Source: CAADGV01 sp040290295
Lineage (GTDB): Bacteria; Bacteroidota; Ignavibacteria; UBA10030; UBA6906
DNA length: 64,000 nucleotides
NCBI GenBank assembly: GCA_040290295.1
Contig: PSMW01000018.1
Span: 3,691-67,690 of the forward strand
Direction of reading: 5' to 3'
Shown: positions 1 through 9,031 of the stretch, one piece after another
How positions within the stretch are numbered: position 1 is the first letter of the stretch
Layout of the letters: every line of letters starts with the position of its first letter
Notes under the pieces: generated by a model
What the model was told of the DNA's origin: nothing
The model's database searches: none
Seen by the model: the letters and a program-made list of their open reading frames with translations, nothing else
Position numbers and translations under genes: made by a program

Positions 1-707
1 AGCGGAAAGAGCGGAACCTTGATGCAGAAGCTCAGCGTGAACGCAAGGAACATCCACCGTTGTCCATCCCATGGGATGGAAGGAGCGATCTTGTACAATT
101 CCAGAAGATTGGTCGTGAACGATCCGCCCGGCTGCGCGCTTGCATACGAGCCGAGCCAGAGAATGGCGACAAGCATCAGCAAACTGCCGAACATGGTGTA
201 GAGGAAAAACTTGACTGCCGCGTAGATGCGCTCCTGCCCTCCCCAAATCCCGATGATGAAGTACATCGGAATCAGCATCGCTTCCCAAAAGACATAGAAG
301 AGAAAAAGGTCGAGAGCGAGAAAGACGCCCAGCGTGCCGACTTCGAGGATCAACATCGAGACCACAAAGCCTTTCAGTCGCGTTGTAATGGATTCCCACG
401 ACGCCAGCAACGCAATCGGCGTGAGGAACGTGGTCAGTGCGACGAGCAACAGCGACATGCCATCCACGCCGAGATAATACGAAACCTGAAGTGAGGGAAT
501 CCACACATACTGCTCGACAAATTGCATGTTCGGATTGGCGCCGTCGAACGCCAGGAACAACCACACCGAAGCAACAAAGGCAGCAGTTGAAAACACGATG
601 CCGAGCGTCTTGACGAGCTTCTCGGCATCTTCGCGCACGAGCGCAACGACAAGCGCACCGAGAAGCGGCAGAAACAGAATGGTCGAAAGAATGATTGGCT
701 GGTTCAT
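1..707 (-). CDS. nuoM: NADH-quinone oxidoreductase subunit M (partial, C-terminus off the left edge)
   Basis: Proton-translocating, antiporter-like subunit of respiratory complex I in the inner membrane. About 235 N-terminal residues are visible and the gene leaves the window at base 1. The start is the ATG at 705-707, four bases beyond the nuoL stop, so the two are co-transcribed. The visible protein is a run of hydrophobic helices and holds the segment FYVFWEAMLIPMYFIIG, with the membrane glutamate conserved in NuoM/ND4, followed by GIWGG. Gene order J-K-L-M is the standard nuo order, so nuoN is expected just outside the window. Identity is clear; only completeness is unknown. Confidence 0.93.
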   Translation of the reverse strand, partial: MNQPIILSTILFLPLLGALVVALVREDAEKLVKTLGIVFSTAAFVASVWLFLAFDGANPNMQFVEQYVWIPSLQVSYYLGVDGMSLLLVALTTFLTPIALLASWESITTRLKGFVVSMLILEVGTLGVFLALDLFLFYVFWEAMLIPMYFIIGIWGGQERIYAAVKFFLYTMFGSLLMLVAILWLGSYASAQPGGSFTTNLLELYKIAPSIPWDGQRWMFLAFTLSFCIKVPLFP

Positions 708-711
708 ACGT

Positions 712-2646
712 TCATTTCATGATCAGGATACCGAGGATGACAACCACTCCCAACACGAACACAAAAACGTAACTCTGTGCAATCCCTGTCTGCACTTTGC
801 GCGCAAGACTGCTGAAGAGCGCGATGAGCTTTGGGACACCGTTCACGACTCCGTCAACGATCTTCACATCGAAGATCTTCCACAAGAACGCCTCGGACGT
901 CTTATGAATGGGTGTCACGATCACGGCATCGTACAGCTCATCGACCTTGTATTTGTCTCGCAGAAGATTGTAGAGCGGACCGAACCGCGTGGCAAGCATC
1001 TTGGGTATTTCCGGCTTCGAAAGATACCAACGGCGAGCAAGCCAGATGCCTGTTATGCCCACACCCACCGAAAGGACCATCAACACATATTCGACCGCCC
1101 CCTCGCCATGAGGAGCATGCAAGAGTTTGCTGTGTGCCCGTGCGAAGACCGGCTCCAACCATTGCTCGATAGCGTTGCTACCTCCCAAACTGTGCGGCAC
1201 CCCTACGAATCCGCCAATCACGGAAAGTACTGCGAGCACAACAAGAGGCACGGTCATCGTTGCCGGCGATTCATGCGGATGAAGATGGTGATGATCGAAT
1301 CGCTCGGTGCCGTCGAACGTCAGCGTCGTTAAGCGCGCCATGTAGAATGCGGTGAGTGCAGCACCGACCAAGCCCATTCCCCACAGCAGAACTTGTCCGC
1401 TGGAGAAAGTCTTCCAGAGAATCTCATCTTTACTGAAGAACCCTGAGAGCGGGAAGATGCCGGCAATAGCGAGCATCCCGACAAAAAATGTCCAATACGT
1501 AATGGGCATATACTTTTTCAATCCGCCCATGTTCTGGATGTCCTGTTCCTCGTGCATCGCATGTATCACCGAACCCGAACCGAGAAAGAGCAGAGCTTTG
1601 AAGAACGCGTGCGTCATGACGTGAAAGAGTCCTGCCGCGAACGCGCCGACGCCCAGCCCCAGGAACATGTAGCCAAGCTGACTGACAGTCGAGTACGCCA
1701 ACACTTTCTTGATGTCGTTTTGCACCAGACCGATGCTTGCCGCCAGCAGCGCAGTTGCGACGCCGATGCCCGCGATAACGGTCATAGTGACGGGCGCCAA
1801 AGCGAAGAGCACCGAACAGCGCGCAACCATGTACACGCCAGCGGTCACCATCGTGGCGGCATGAATGAGAGCCGATACGGGTGTGGGACCTGCCATCGCA
1901 TCGGGGAGCCAAACGAACAGCGGGATTTGCGCCGACTTTCCGGTTGCCCCGAGAAAGAGCGCCAGCGTCATCCACATGATCGTGGTATTGCCCACAGAAA
2001 GCGTCGATGCTTGAGCGAACACGTCGTTGAAGTTCAGCGTCCCGAACATTTCGAAGATGAGGAACATTCCGATGAGAAAACCGAAATCGCCAATACGATT
2101 GACGATGAATGCTTTCTTCGCGGCATCGCCGGTTGTGCCTTTCTCGAACTTTCGATCGTACCAGAATCCGATCAGCAAGTACGAACACAACCCAACGCCC
2201 TCCCAGCCGAGGAAGAGCAGCAGGAAGTTATCCGCCATGACCAGATTGAGCATAGCGAAAATGAAGAGATTCAGATAGGCGAAGAAGCGCCAGAATCCCG
2301 GATCGCCGTGCATGTACCCGATCGAATACACGTGGATAAGAAAGCCGACGCCGGTTACGATCAGCATCATGAGAACGGAAAGTTGATCGAGTTGGTACGC
2401 GAAGCTCACGTTCAACGTGCCGGTGCTGATCCAGCGAACGTACTCGACCGTATGCGATCGCTGCTCCACTGGCGCACCGAGCATGGCGAAAAAGATCGCG
2501 CAGGCGATGGCAAAACTGATACCGACAGTTCCGCTGCCGATCAGACCGATGAGTCGTTCGGACTTGATCCTCGAGCCGAGCAAGCCGTTGATGATAAATC
2601 CGAGAAGCGGAAGGAAAACTGCTACACCAATCAGTTGATAGGGCAT
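712..2646 (-). CDS. nuoL: NADH-quinone oxidoreductase subunit L
   Basis: Largest antiporter-like subunit of complex I (ND5 homologue), 644 residues, within the usual 610-660 range. It is hydrophobic throughout. Segment LLLFLGWEGVGLCSYLLIG carries the conserved glutamate (E149) of the proton channel, and LALFLGATGKSAQIPLFVWL carries the conserved lysine region. The C-terminal part contains a stretch that may be the lateral amphipathic helix followed by a final membrane helix, as in other NuoL proteins. It lies 95 bases downstream of nuoK and 4 bases upstream of nuoM on the same strand. No ribosome-binding site is obvious before its ATG. Confidence 0.95.
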   Translation of the reverse strand: MPYQLIGVAVFLPLLGFIINGLLGSRIKSERLIGLIGSGTVGISFAIACAIFFAMLGAPVEQRSHTVEYVRWISTGTLNVSFAYQLDQLSVLMMLIVTGVGFLIHVYSIGYMHGDPGFWRFFAYLNLFIFAMLNLVMADNFLLLFLGWEGVGLCSYLLIGFWYDRKFEKGTTGDAAKKAFIVNRIGDFGFLIGMFLIFEMFGTLNFNDVFAQASTLSVGNTTIMWMTLALFLGATGKSAQIPLFVWLPDAMAGPTPVSALIHAATMVTAGVYMVARCSVLFALAPVTMTVIAGIGVATALLAASIGLVQNDIKKVLAYSTVSQLGYMFLGLGVGAFAAGLFHVMTHAFFKALLFLGSGSVIHAMHEEQDIQNMGGLKKYMPITYWTFFVGMLAIAGIFPLSGFFSKDEILWKTFSSGQVLLWGMGLVGAALTAFYMARLTTLTFDGTERFDHHHLHPHESPATMTVPLVVLAVLSVIGGFVGVPHSLGGSNAIEQWLEPVFARAHSKLLHAPHGEGAVEYVLMVLSVGVGITGIWLARRWYLSKPEIPKMLATRFGPLYNLLRDKYKVDELYDAVIVTPIHKTSEAFLWKIFDVKIVDGVVNGVPKLIALFSSLARKVQTGIAQSYVFVFVLGVVVILGILIMK

Positions 2647-2741
2647 CGTTTGCTATGTTCCGATGTTGGAATCACAATGATCGAAAAAGCTTGGAGCGTG
2701 GATGTTGGAGTTCACCATATGGAGCTACCCTCTCCCTTTCC

Positions 2742-3047
2742 TCACCATTTCAGAATATTGATTTCGTCGATGTTGACCGTTTGTTTGTTTCGGAAGAAGG
2801 AGACAACAATCGCCAACCCGACCGCGGCTTCCGCTGCCGCCACCGCCATGACGAAGAAGACGAGCACTTGACCCGTCTGGTCGCCGAGGAAGGAGGAGAA
2901 AGCGGCAAGCGTGAGGTTGACTGAGTTCAACATCAACTCGATGCACATGAAGAGGACGATCACATTGCGGCGCACCAACACACCCACGACGCCGATGGAG
3001 AAGAGCATGGCGCTGAGACCGAGGTAACTGGAGAGATCCACATTCAT
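2742..3047 (-). CDS. nuoK: NADH-quinone oxidoreductase subunit K
   Basis: Small membrane subunit of complex I (ND4L homologue), 101 residues, the normal length. Three hydrophobic helices are visible, with the conserved membrane glutamates in CIELMLNSVNL (E37) and AAAEAAVGLAI (E73), which are needed for proton translocation in the family. It starts two bases after the nuoJ stop, so it is in the nuoJKLM transcription unit. Confidence 0.95.
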   Translation of the reverse strand: MNVDLSSYLGLSAMLFSIGVVGVLVRRNVIVLFMCIELMLNSVNLTLAAFSSFLGDQTGQVLVFFVMAVAAAEAAVGLAIVVSFFRNKQTVNIDEINILKW

Positions 3048-3049
3048 AC

Positions 3050-3565
3050 TTACTGCACGCGACGTTTTGCAAGGATGACTGCCCCAACGATGGCAACAAG
3101 CAGGAGCAACGACGTTACCTCGAAGGGAAGGAGAAATTTCGTGAAGAGTGCATTGCCGATGGCTTCCGTGGTGCCTAGCGTACCTGCATCTGGATACATG
3201 GCAGCATGCACGTCGTTCCTGCCACGGAACATAACGATGTACGCCATCTCAGCGAGGAACCCGGCCACCAGCGCTATCCCGATCGACTGCCAGAGGTTGA
3301 TGCGTTCCGCCATGCGTTGTTCATCGCCGAGATTCAACAACATGATCACGAAGATCACCAACACCATAATGGCACCTGTGTACACAACGATTTGAATGAC
3401 GGCGAGAAATTGCTGCTGCAACAAGAGGTAGAGTCCGGCAATGCAAAAGAAATTGCCGATGAGCAACAGTGCACTGATCATCGGATTGCGTTGTACGATC
3501 ATCGCCAGCCCGGTGCCGACCGCAATCGAGCCGAAGAGGTAGAACAAGAGTAGTTCAATGCTCAC
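3050..3565 (-). CDS. nuoJ: NADH-quinone oxidoreductase subunit J
   Basis: Membrane subunit of complex I (ND6 homologue), 171 residues. It contains the family-typical NPMISALLLIGNFFCIAG and the pi-bulge helix VIQIVVYTGAIMVLVIFVIM. It is the first nuo gene visible on this strand. In most genomes nuoI directly precedes nuoJ, but here 356 bases without a recognisable gene and then an unrelated gene lie upstream, so this module appears split from the rest of the nuo genes. Confidence 0.94.
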   Translation of the reverse strand: MSIELLLFYLFGSIAVGTGLAMIVQRNPMISALLLIGNFFCIAGLYLLLQQQFLAVIQIVVYTGAIMVLVIFVIMLLNLGDEQRMAERINLWQSIGIALVAGFLAEMAYIVMFRGRNDVHAAMYPDAGTLGTTEAIGNALFTKFLLPFEVTSLLLLVAIVGAVILAKRRVQ

Positions 3566-3921
3566 GGATGTTCTGAAACGATTGGATGACGATATTGGGT
3601 TAGATCATCTGCCTGCTGTCAAACAGGACGCTGTAAAAGTATGAGAAAAATGGAAGAGAATCAAAGAAAAAGGACGAGAACTCCCTGCGCGTGAACATCC
3701 CTCATACCTCGACTAACGAGAAGAAAGAGTTGTGGCTTTGCCGCAGATGTGTTCGCGTGAGTCCTGCGAGTGACACCACGAGGAGACTTTCGTAAGCCGC
3801 TGATCGTCCCGTTCGCTTTTTGGTCGCTCACGATGATGATGGCGACCGACATGGCTCCTTGACTGATGAGCTCTTCTGAACACAGCAATCGTCGATGGGA
3901 GATCTTGTTCGACGGACCTTG
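3566..3921. other. Intergenic region upstream of nuoJ, no convincing gene
   Basis: A 356-base gap between nuoJ and the gene ending at 3922. A 75-codon open frame on the minus strand (3661-3888) has no recognisable motif and no good ribosome site, so it is not called. A perfect TTGACA hexamer on the minus strand (3617-3622) could be the -35 of a nuoJ promoter. The best -10 at a workable distance is only CAATAT with a 19-base spacer, so this is weak. Confidence 0.4.
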
Positions 3922-4437
3922 TTAGTTGAAGTAGTAGTAGACTCCAAGCTGCGGCAGTGGGAAAATGGTTCCGTCGCTGAAGAACGTGAACATTCCTTCG
4001 GCAAGAAAATGCAAGCCTCCACTCATCACCCATTCACCTCCCAACCCGAGTCCGCCACGTGTGGGAGCTTTCATTTCGTTGTTGCCGTCTTTCCCCGAGT
4101 AGTAGTAGGCGAATCCTCCGGCAACAAAAAAGCGCGTGCCGCTGCCGCGTGCTAGGTCGTAATGCACTTCGAAGCCGATGTCCGAACGCAGCTTGTCGCT
4201 GACGCGAATGATGCCCCCGGTAATCTGATAGCTCAACGGCGATGGGAGATGATGACGAAAGCTCAGACCTAACCCGCCCGATGCCCCGCCGAAAAATCCC
4301 AACCCAAACACATGTTGGCGAAGAGAAGTGCTCTGCCCCGAAGGCATCACCACTTGTGATGATGCTGAGGCAAACGCAAACACCATAGCCGCTGCAAGAG
4401 TCGCAATGCCTTTTAGAAACTGCCCCGTATATTTCAT
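3922..4437 (-). CDS. Small exported beta-barrel-like outer-membrane protein, unknown function
   Basis: 171 residues starting at MKYTGQFLKG, chosen because GGAGGA lies about 8 bases upstream; the frame stays open further 5' but without typical sequence. A signal peptide is clear (hydrophobic stretch ending near FASASSQ). The mature part alternates glycine and aromatic residues (FGLGFFGGASGGLGLSF, GGFAYYYSGKD) and ends in an aromatic strand, LPQLGVYYYFN, with terminal Y-Y-F, as in small outer-membrane barrels. The family is not recognised. It follows the ABC permease gene by 49 bases on the same strand and may be in its operon. Confidence 0.7.
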   Translation of the reverse strand: MKYTGQFLKGIATLAAAMVFAFASASSQVVMPSGQSTSLRQHVFGLGFFGGASGGLGLSFRHHLPSPLSYQITGGIIRVSDKLRSDIGFEVHYDLARGSGTRFFVAGGFAYYYSGKDGNNEMKAPTRGGLGLGGEWVMSGGLHFLAEGMFTFFSDGTIFPLPQLGVYYYFN

Positions 4438-4486
4438 CGGTTGTGTCCTCCGAACAAAATGGATGTGTCGTTGATCGTGAGACAGG

Positions 4487-5734
4487 CTATCCTTCTCTGA
4501 CCCAACTCCATATCTCTGCAAGGCTGGGCCGTTTCCCCGTCGCAAGGATGGCAACGCGGAAGATACGTCCTGCCGCAATCATCATGAGGTACGTCGCAGC
4601 GATGAGTAAAGCGATCGCGCCGAGAATTTCACCTGTCGAAGGCATCTGCACCGGAATTCGCAACGCCATGAACGTCGGCGTCAGCAGCGGGATGAACGTC
4701 AACACTTTTACCCAGTCGGCGTCGGGATGTTGCATCACCGGCAGGACGAGTGCTACCGGCAGAATGACGAACAGCACCAGGTACCCGTTGAGTTGTTGCG
4801 CCTCCTGTTCCGTTGTCACCGGCGAGCCAAAAGCGATGAAGATTGCCGAGTAGAACAGGTATCCGAGAATGAAGAAAACGACCATGAGGAGAATCTGCTC
4901 GACGGGTGGAAACGCTGTACTGCCGACCTTGCCGAGAACGGCAAGGGCAATGAGTGCCCAGAACGCCATTTGCGTCAATCCCATGGCGCTCAAGCCGAGC
5001 ACCTTGCCGAACATGAGTTCCTTCGGGGTGCACGACGAAACCAACACCTCCACGATGCGATTCGATTTCTCTTCCAACACACTGCGCACGAGAAGTTGGC
5101 CCGACGTGAAAATGAGAAAGAACATTGCCATGATAAAGATATACGCCGAGAAGAACGTCTTCACGAAGTCCGTCTCTTCTTGCTCACCCGCGGCAATCTT
5201 CACGGTTCTCAGCTCGATGGGCACGCGGAGGTCATCCAGAATACTCGGATCGATCCCGCGCGCAATGAGCCTCCTCTCCGAAAGAATATTCCTCACGTGC
5301 TCTCCCAGCCGATTCACCAAACGGATATCGCCGGCAGTCTTCGACCGATACTCCACTGTCGTATCCTTGCGACCCCGGAGGTCGAGCAGGATATACCCAT
5401 CGAGCTCGCCTCGCTCGACCATCGAGTCTGCATCGCGAATCGCTGCAGGAAGATTGATAGTCGTGCCGACGGCGACGAAACGCGTCAGATAATTCGGCTG
5501 GCCGTTCGAGAGCGTGTACCGCTCCATGCGCCGAGCAAGGGGCTGAGCAAGCTCACCGGTTGCGTCTACGATACCGATAACTTTTGTCGTTTCGTTCTCT
5601 TTGTCGGCAAGCAAGCCGGGCAAAACGCCCATCGCGACAATGATCATTGGAGTCAGAAAGAGGCCAATAAGGAAGGCTTTGCTCCTGACCTTCTCCACAT
5701 ATTCCCACTGCGCGACAACGAGTGTTTTGTTCAT
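4487..5734 (-). CDS. ABC-2 type transporter permease (NatB-like)
   Basis: Membrane half of an ABC exporter, about 415 residues. The start is the ATG at 5732-5734, which overlaps the TGA of the ATPase gene (ATGA), a sign of translational coupling; the open frame upstream of this lies inside the ATPase gene. Residues 1-40 form a first membrane helix (SKAFLIGLFLTPMIIVAMG), followed by a large non-membrane domain of about 200 residues and five or six helices at the C-terminal end (including LGLSAMGLTQMAFWALIALA). This is the layout of NatB/YhaP-type permeases, which export sodium or small amphiphiles in characterised members. The substrate is unknown here. Confidence 0.88.
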   Translation of the reverse strand: MNKTLVVAQWEYVEKVRSKAFLIGLFLTPMIIVAMGVLPGLLADKENETTKVIGIVDATGELAQPLARRMERYTLSNGQPNYLTRFVAVGTTINLPAAIRDADSMVERGELDGYILLDLRGRKDTTVEYRSKTAGDIRLVNRLGEHVRNILSERRLIARGIDPSILDDLRVPIELRTVKIAAGEQEETDFVKTFFSAYIFIMAMFFLIFTSGQLLVRSVLEEKSNRIVEVLVSSCTPKELMFGKVLGLSAMGLTQMAFWALIALAVLGKVGSTAFPPVEQILLMVVFFILGYLFYSAIFIAFGSPVTTEQEAQQLNGYLVLFVILPVALVLPVMQHPDADWVKVLTFIPLLTPTFMALRIPVQMPSTGEILGAIALLIAATYLMMIAAGRIFRVAILATGKRPSLAEIWSWVREG

Positions 5735-6633
5735 GCCATCAACTCCTGCTCGCCCACCGCATGCAAGAAGATCGAGTGCAACGACGGCTCGTGCACTTCG
5801 AATTTTCGGATCTCCAATTTCCCGACGATTTGCGAGAGGATGGTTTGGGGATTCGCGCCGTCCTCCATGTGGAGCTCCGCAGAGTTTTCCGACACCATCA
5901 CGTTCTTGATTCCGTTGAGCAGACGAAGGAACGTTCCGTCGCCTGCGTACTCGAGATGGATGGAATTCTTGCCATACTGCTTCTTCACATCGCGCAACAG
6001 TCCGTTGAGCACAACCTTGCCTCGATCGATCAAGCACAGGGCGTCGCTCAGTCGTTCGGCCTGATCCATTTGGTGGGTGGAGAAGATGATAGCTTTGTTC
6101 TGCTGTTTGAGTTCGAGGAAAATATCATTGAGCAGAATCTGATTGACGGGATCGAGTCCGGAAAACGGTTCATCCAACACCACAAGCTGAGGGTTATGGA
6201 TGATGGCGATGATGAACTGTACCTTTTGTTGGTTGCCTTTGGAAAGTTCTTCCACTTTGCGCTGGGCGTAGGGCCGCAGCGAGAAGCGGTCGAGCCAACG
6301 CAGCGCTTCGCTTCGCGCAAGTGCGCCGCTCATTCCTCTGAGTCGGGCAAAGTAGAGAATCGTATCCAAGAGTGTGCTCTTCCGATACAAGCCGCGTTCC
6401 TCCGGCACATACCCGACGAGATTGCGCGTGCGCTCGGAGAACGGAAGACCATCGAACGTTACGGTGCCTGCGTCGGGTTTCAGGATGTTCAACACCATGC
6501 GGATGGTCGTCGTCTTGCCGGCGCCATTGCGCCCCAAGAGGCCGAAGATAGCGCCGCGCTTGACCTCGAATGACACGTCGTCCACGGCTCGAACGGCTGT
6601 GAAGTCTTTTCGTAAGTGCGATGCTTTCAGCAT
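5731..6633 (-). CDS. ABC transporter ATP-binding protein (NatA-like)
   Basis: Cytoplasmic ATPase partner of the adjoining ABC-2 permease, 300 residues. Walker A GRNGAGKTT is at residues 34-42, the signature in degenerate form LSKGNQQ near 129-135, Walker B LVVLDEP at 149-155 and the H-loop at STHQMDQ. A C-terminal extension of about 80 residues after the nucleotide-binding domain is typical of the DUF4162/NatA group. It overlaps the permease by 4 bases. The pair is an exporter; the substrate cannot be told from sequence. Confidence 0.92.
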   Translation of the reverse strand: MLKASHLRKDFTAVRAVDDVSFEVKRGAIFGLLGRNGAGKTTTIRMVLNILKPDAGTVTFDGLPFSERTRNLVGYVPEERGLYRKSTLLDTILYFARLRGMSGALARSEALRWLDRFSLRPYAQRKVEELSKGNQQKVQFIIAIIHNPQLVVLDEPFSGLDPVNQILLNDIFLELKQQNKAIIFSTHQMDQAERLSDALCLIDRGKVVLNGLLRDVKKQYGKNSIHLEYAGDGTFLRLLNGIKNVMVSENSAELHMEDGANPQTILSQIVGKLEIRKFEVHEPSLHSIFLHAVGEQELMA

Positions 6634-6657
6634 ACGGTCATGTTCGCAACCGAGACA

Positions 6658-7956
6658 TTATGGTGTGAGGCGATAGATCATGCGCGGGAAAGGGATCGTT
6701 TCGCGCACATGATCGAGTCCGCAAATCCATGACACCGTGCGCTCGACGCCCAACCCGAAACCTGAGTGCGGAACGGTTCCGTATCGGCGCAAGTCCAGGT
6801 ACCATTCGAACGCCTCTTGCGGAAGATTGTGTTCCTTGATGCGTTGCAGAAGCGTATCGTAATCATCTTCACGCTGGCTTCCCCCGATGATCTCGCCGTA
6901 GCCTTCAGGAGCGAGCACGTCAACCGCCAGGGCAAGATCAGGATTGTCGGGATCGCGTTTCATGTAGAACGCTTTTACCTTTGCCGGATAGTGATGCACC
7001 ATCACGGGCCGGTCGAATTGTTCGGAGATGACCGTCTCGTCCGTTCCACCGAGATCGTTGCCATATCCGAAGGGCAAGCCCTTCTGGTGAAGTATCTCCA
7101 CCGCTTCGTCGTACGTGATGCGCGGCAGTGGCTTCTGGACTTTTTCCAAGAACGCCGTGTTGCGTTCGAGAACCTTCAACTCGTCTTGCCGATGCTTCAG
7201 CACGGATTGCACGACGTGGATGAGAAACTCCTCGGCAAGGTCCATGTTGTCGTTCAAATCGTTAAACGCCACCTCCGGCTCGACCATCCAGAATTCAGTC
7301 AGGTGCCGGCGTGTTTTTGATTTCTCCGCGCGAAACGTTGGACCGAACGTGTACACCTTCCCAAAAGCCATCGCGGCTGCTTCGGCGTACAGTTGACCGG
7401 ATTGCGTAAGATATGCTTTACCGAGATCGAAGTAGTCCGTTTCGAACAGCGTCGAAGTTCCCTCGCATGCTGCAGGGGTGAAGATAGGGGAATCGACCAG
7501 AACGAACCCGCGGTTATCGAAGAACTCACGTATCGCCCGTATGATCTGATGGCGAACGCGCAGAATGGCATGCTGCCGGGAAGAGCGCAGCCAGAGATGA
7601 CGCCGATCCATCAAGAATTCGACGCCGTGCTCTTTCGGTGTAATGGGATAATCCTTTGCAATCGAGATGATGCGAATATCCGTCACATCCAGCTCGAAGC
7701 CTCCCGGCGCGCGATCTTCCTTCCGTACCTTTCCCCGCATGATGAACGATGATTCCTGCGTCAACTCATCGACACGTTGAAACACCTCATCGCTCACCTG
7801 CCCTTTGACCACCACTCCTTGAACGATGCCCGTGCCGTCTCGCATCAGCGGAAACTTGATCCTCCCGCTCGAGCGCTTGTTGTAGAGCCATCCTTGGAGG
7901 GTGACTTCTTGCCCGACATACTTTGCGAGGTCTTCAATGTAATACTGTGATGCCAT
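6658..7956 (-). CDS. asnS: Asparagine--tRNA ligase
   Basis: Class IIb aminoacyl-tRNA synthetase charging tRNA-Asn, 432 residues, normal for the shorter bacterial forms. An N-terminal OB fold (VTLQGWLYNKRSSGRIKFPLMRD) binds the anticodon. The catalytic part shows motif 2 (GPTFRAEKSKTRRHLTEFWMVEPE) and motif 3 (GFGLGVERTVSWICGL). The stretch FTPAACEGTSTLFETDYF distinguishes AsnRS from AspRS. A sigma70-like promoter (TTGTAC, 17 bases, TATATT) lies 45-73 bases upstream. Having both AsnRS and GlnRS implies direct charging of Asn and Gln tRNAs. Confidence 0.96.
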   Translation of the reverse strand: MASQYYIEDLAKYVGQEVTLQGWLYNKRSSGRIKFPLMRDGTGIVQGVVVKGQVSDEVFQRVDELTQESSFIMRGKVRKEDRAPGGFELDVTDIRIISIAKDYPITPKEHGVEFLMDRRHLWLRSSRQHAILRVRHQIIRAIREFFDNRGFVLVDSPIFTPAACEGTSTLFETDYFDLGKAYLTQSGQLYAEAAAMAFGKVYTFGPTFRAEKSKTRRHLTEFWMVEPEVAFNDLNDNMDLAEEFLIHVVQSVLKHRQDELKVLERNTAFLEKVQKPLPRITYDEAVEILHQKGLPFGYGNDLGGTDETVISEQFDRPVMVHHYPAKVKAFYMKRDPDNPDLALAVDVLAPEGYGEIIGGSQREDDYDTLLQRIKEHNLPQEAFEWYLDLRRYGTVPHSGFGLGVERTVSWICGLDHVRETIPFPRMIYRLTP

Positions 7957-8000
7957 AGTTCAGCCGATTGTCTTCGATGACGTGATGTTGTGGATGGACG

Positions 8001-8029
8001 AATATAGAAAAGTATCGCGAGAGGTACAA
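8001..8029 (-). promoter_or_regulatory. Predicted sigma70-type promoter of asnS
   Basis: Read on the minus strand: TTGTAC (8024-8029), a 17-base spacer and TATATT (8001-8006), ending 44 bases before the asnS ATG. The same TATATT with a 17-base spacer recurs upstream of other genes here. Confidence 0.55.
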
Positions 8030-8045
8030 CGGAGAGAGCGCCACC

Positions 8046-8987
8046 TCAGCTCATCTCGAGCATGCGCTGAATCGGTACGAGCGCCTTCTGTATGATGACT
8101 GGATCGAGTGTGATCTCAGGCGCGCGATTCTTCATGCACAGGTAGAGCTTCTCCATGGTATTCAGCTTCATGTACGGACAATCGTTGCACGCACAACTGC
8201 TTTCGGGTGGCGCGGGAATCAATTCTTTGTCCGGAGCGAGCTTGCGCATCTGATGAAGAATGCCCGACTCGGTCGCAACGATGAACTTCTTGCTGGGGCT
8301 TGACTGGACATGCTTCAGTAACATGCTCGTCGAGCCGATGAAGTTGGCGCGCTGCAAGATCGGCTCCTCGCATTCGGGATGGGCAATCAACTCGGCGTCG
8401 GGATGTTCCATCTGGAGCTGCATGATCTTTCGGAGACTGAACACTTCATGCACAATGCACGAACCTTCCCACAACAGCATGTCACGACCGGTCTTTTTGA
8501 TGAGATACGTACCGAGATTTTTATCGGGAGCGAAAAAGATCGGCTTGTCGGGTGGTATCTGGCGAATGATCTTCTCTGCATTGCTCGACGTACAGATGAT
8601 GTCACTCGCAGCCTTTACCTCAGCCGAGCAATTGATGTAGGTGATGGAAATATGATTGGGATGAGCAGCGCGGAAGGCTTTGAACGCGGGCGCGGGGCAA
8701 CCTTCGGCAAGCGAACAACCGGCGTTCAGGTCGGGAAGGAGTACCTGCTTTGTCGGATTGAGGATCTTCGCCGTCTCCGCCATGAAATGCACGCCCGCGA
8801 ACACGATGACGTCGGCGTCCGTTTGCGCTGCGCGGCGTGCAAGCTCCAAGCTGTCGCCCACAAAATCGGCAACGTCTTGGATTTCCCCTTCTTGATAGTA
8901 ATGAGCCAGAATAACCGCGTTCAGCTCCTTCTTCCTTCGAAGAATTTCCTCACGGTAATCGACCTGTACTTCTGGCATCCCAATCAT
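8046..8987 (-). CDS. nadA: Quinolinate synthase
   Basis: [4Fe-4S] enzyme condensing iminoaspartate with dihydroxyacetone phosphate to quinolinate in de novo NAD synthesis. 313 residues from the ATG at 8985-8987, chosen because AGGAG precedes it; an in-frame start 21 bases upstream has no ribosome site. Family landmarks are AVILAHYYQEGEIQDVADFVGDS near the N-terminus, INCSAEVKA, and the C-terminal cysteine cluster SSCACNDCPYM. No nadB or nadC is visible nearby. It runs in the same direction as asnS, 89 bases upstream of it. Confidence 0.95.
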   Translation of the reverse strand: MIGMPEVQVDYREEILRRKKELNAVILAHYYQEGEIQDVADFVGDSLELARRAAQTDADVIVFAGVHFMAETAKILNPTKQVLLPDLNAGCSLAEGCPAPAFKAFRAAHPNHISITYINCSAEVKAASDIICTSSNAEKIIRQIPPDKPIFFAPDKNLGTYLIKKTGRDMLLWEGSCIVHEVFSLRKIMQLQMEHPDAELIAHPECEEPILQRANFIGSTSMLLKHVQSSPSKKFIVATESGILHQMRKLAPDKELIPAPPESSCACNDCPYMKLNTMEKLYLCMKNRAPEITLDPVIIQKALVPIQRMLEMS

Positions 8988-9031
8988 CGCTTCTCCTTTC
9001 GATTTCAATCTATGACATCAGCACAGCAAAC

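Noticed and set aside
1552..2871. 439-codon plus-strand open frame opposite nuoL
   Set aside because: Antisense to a clear nuoL with helices and conserved residues; the protein is highly charged and family-less, a shadow of biased codons.
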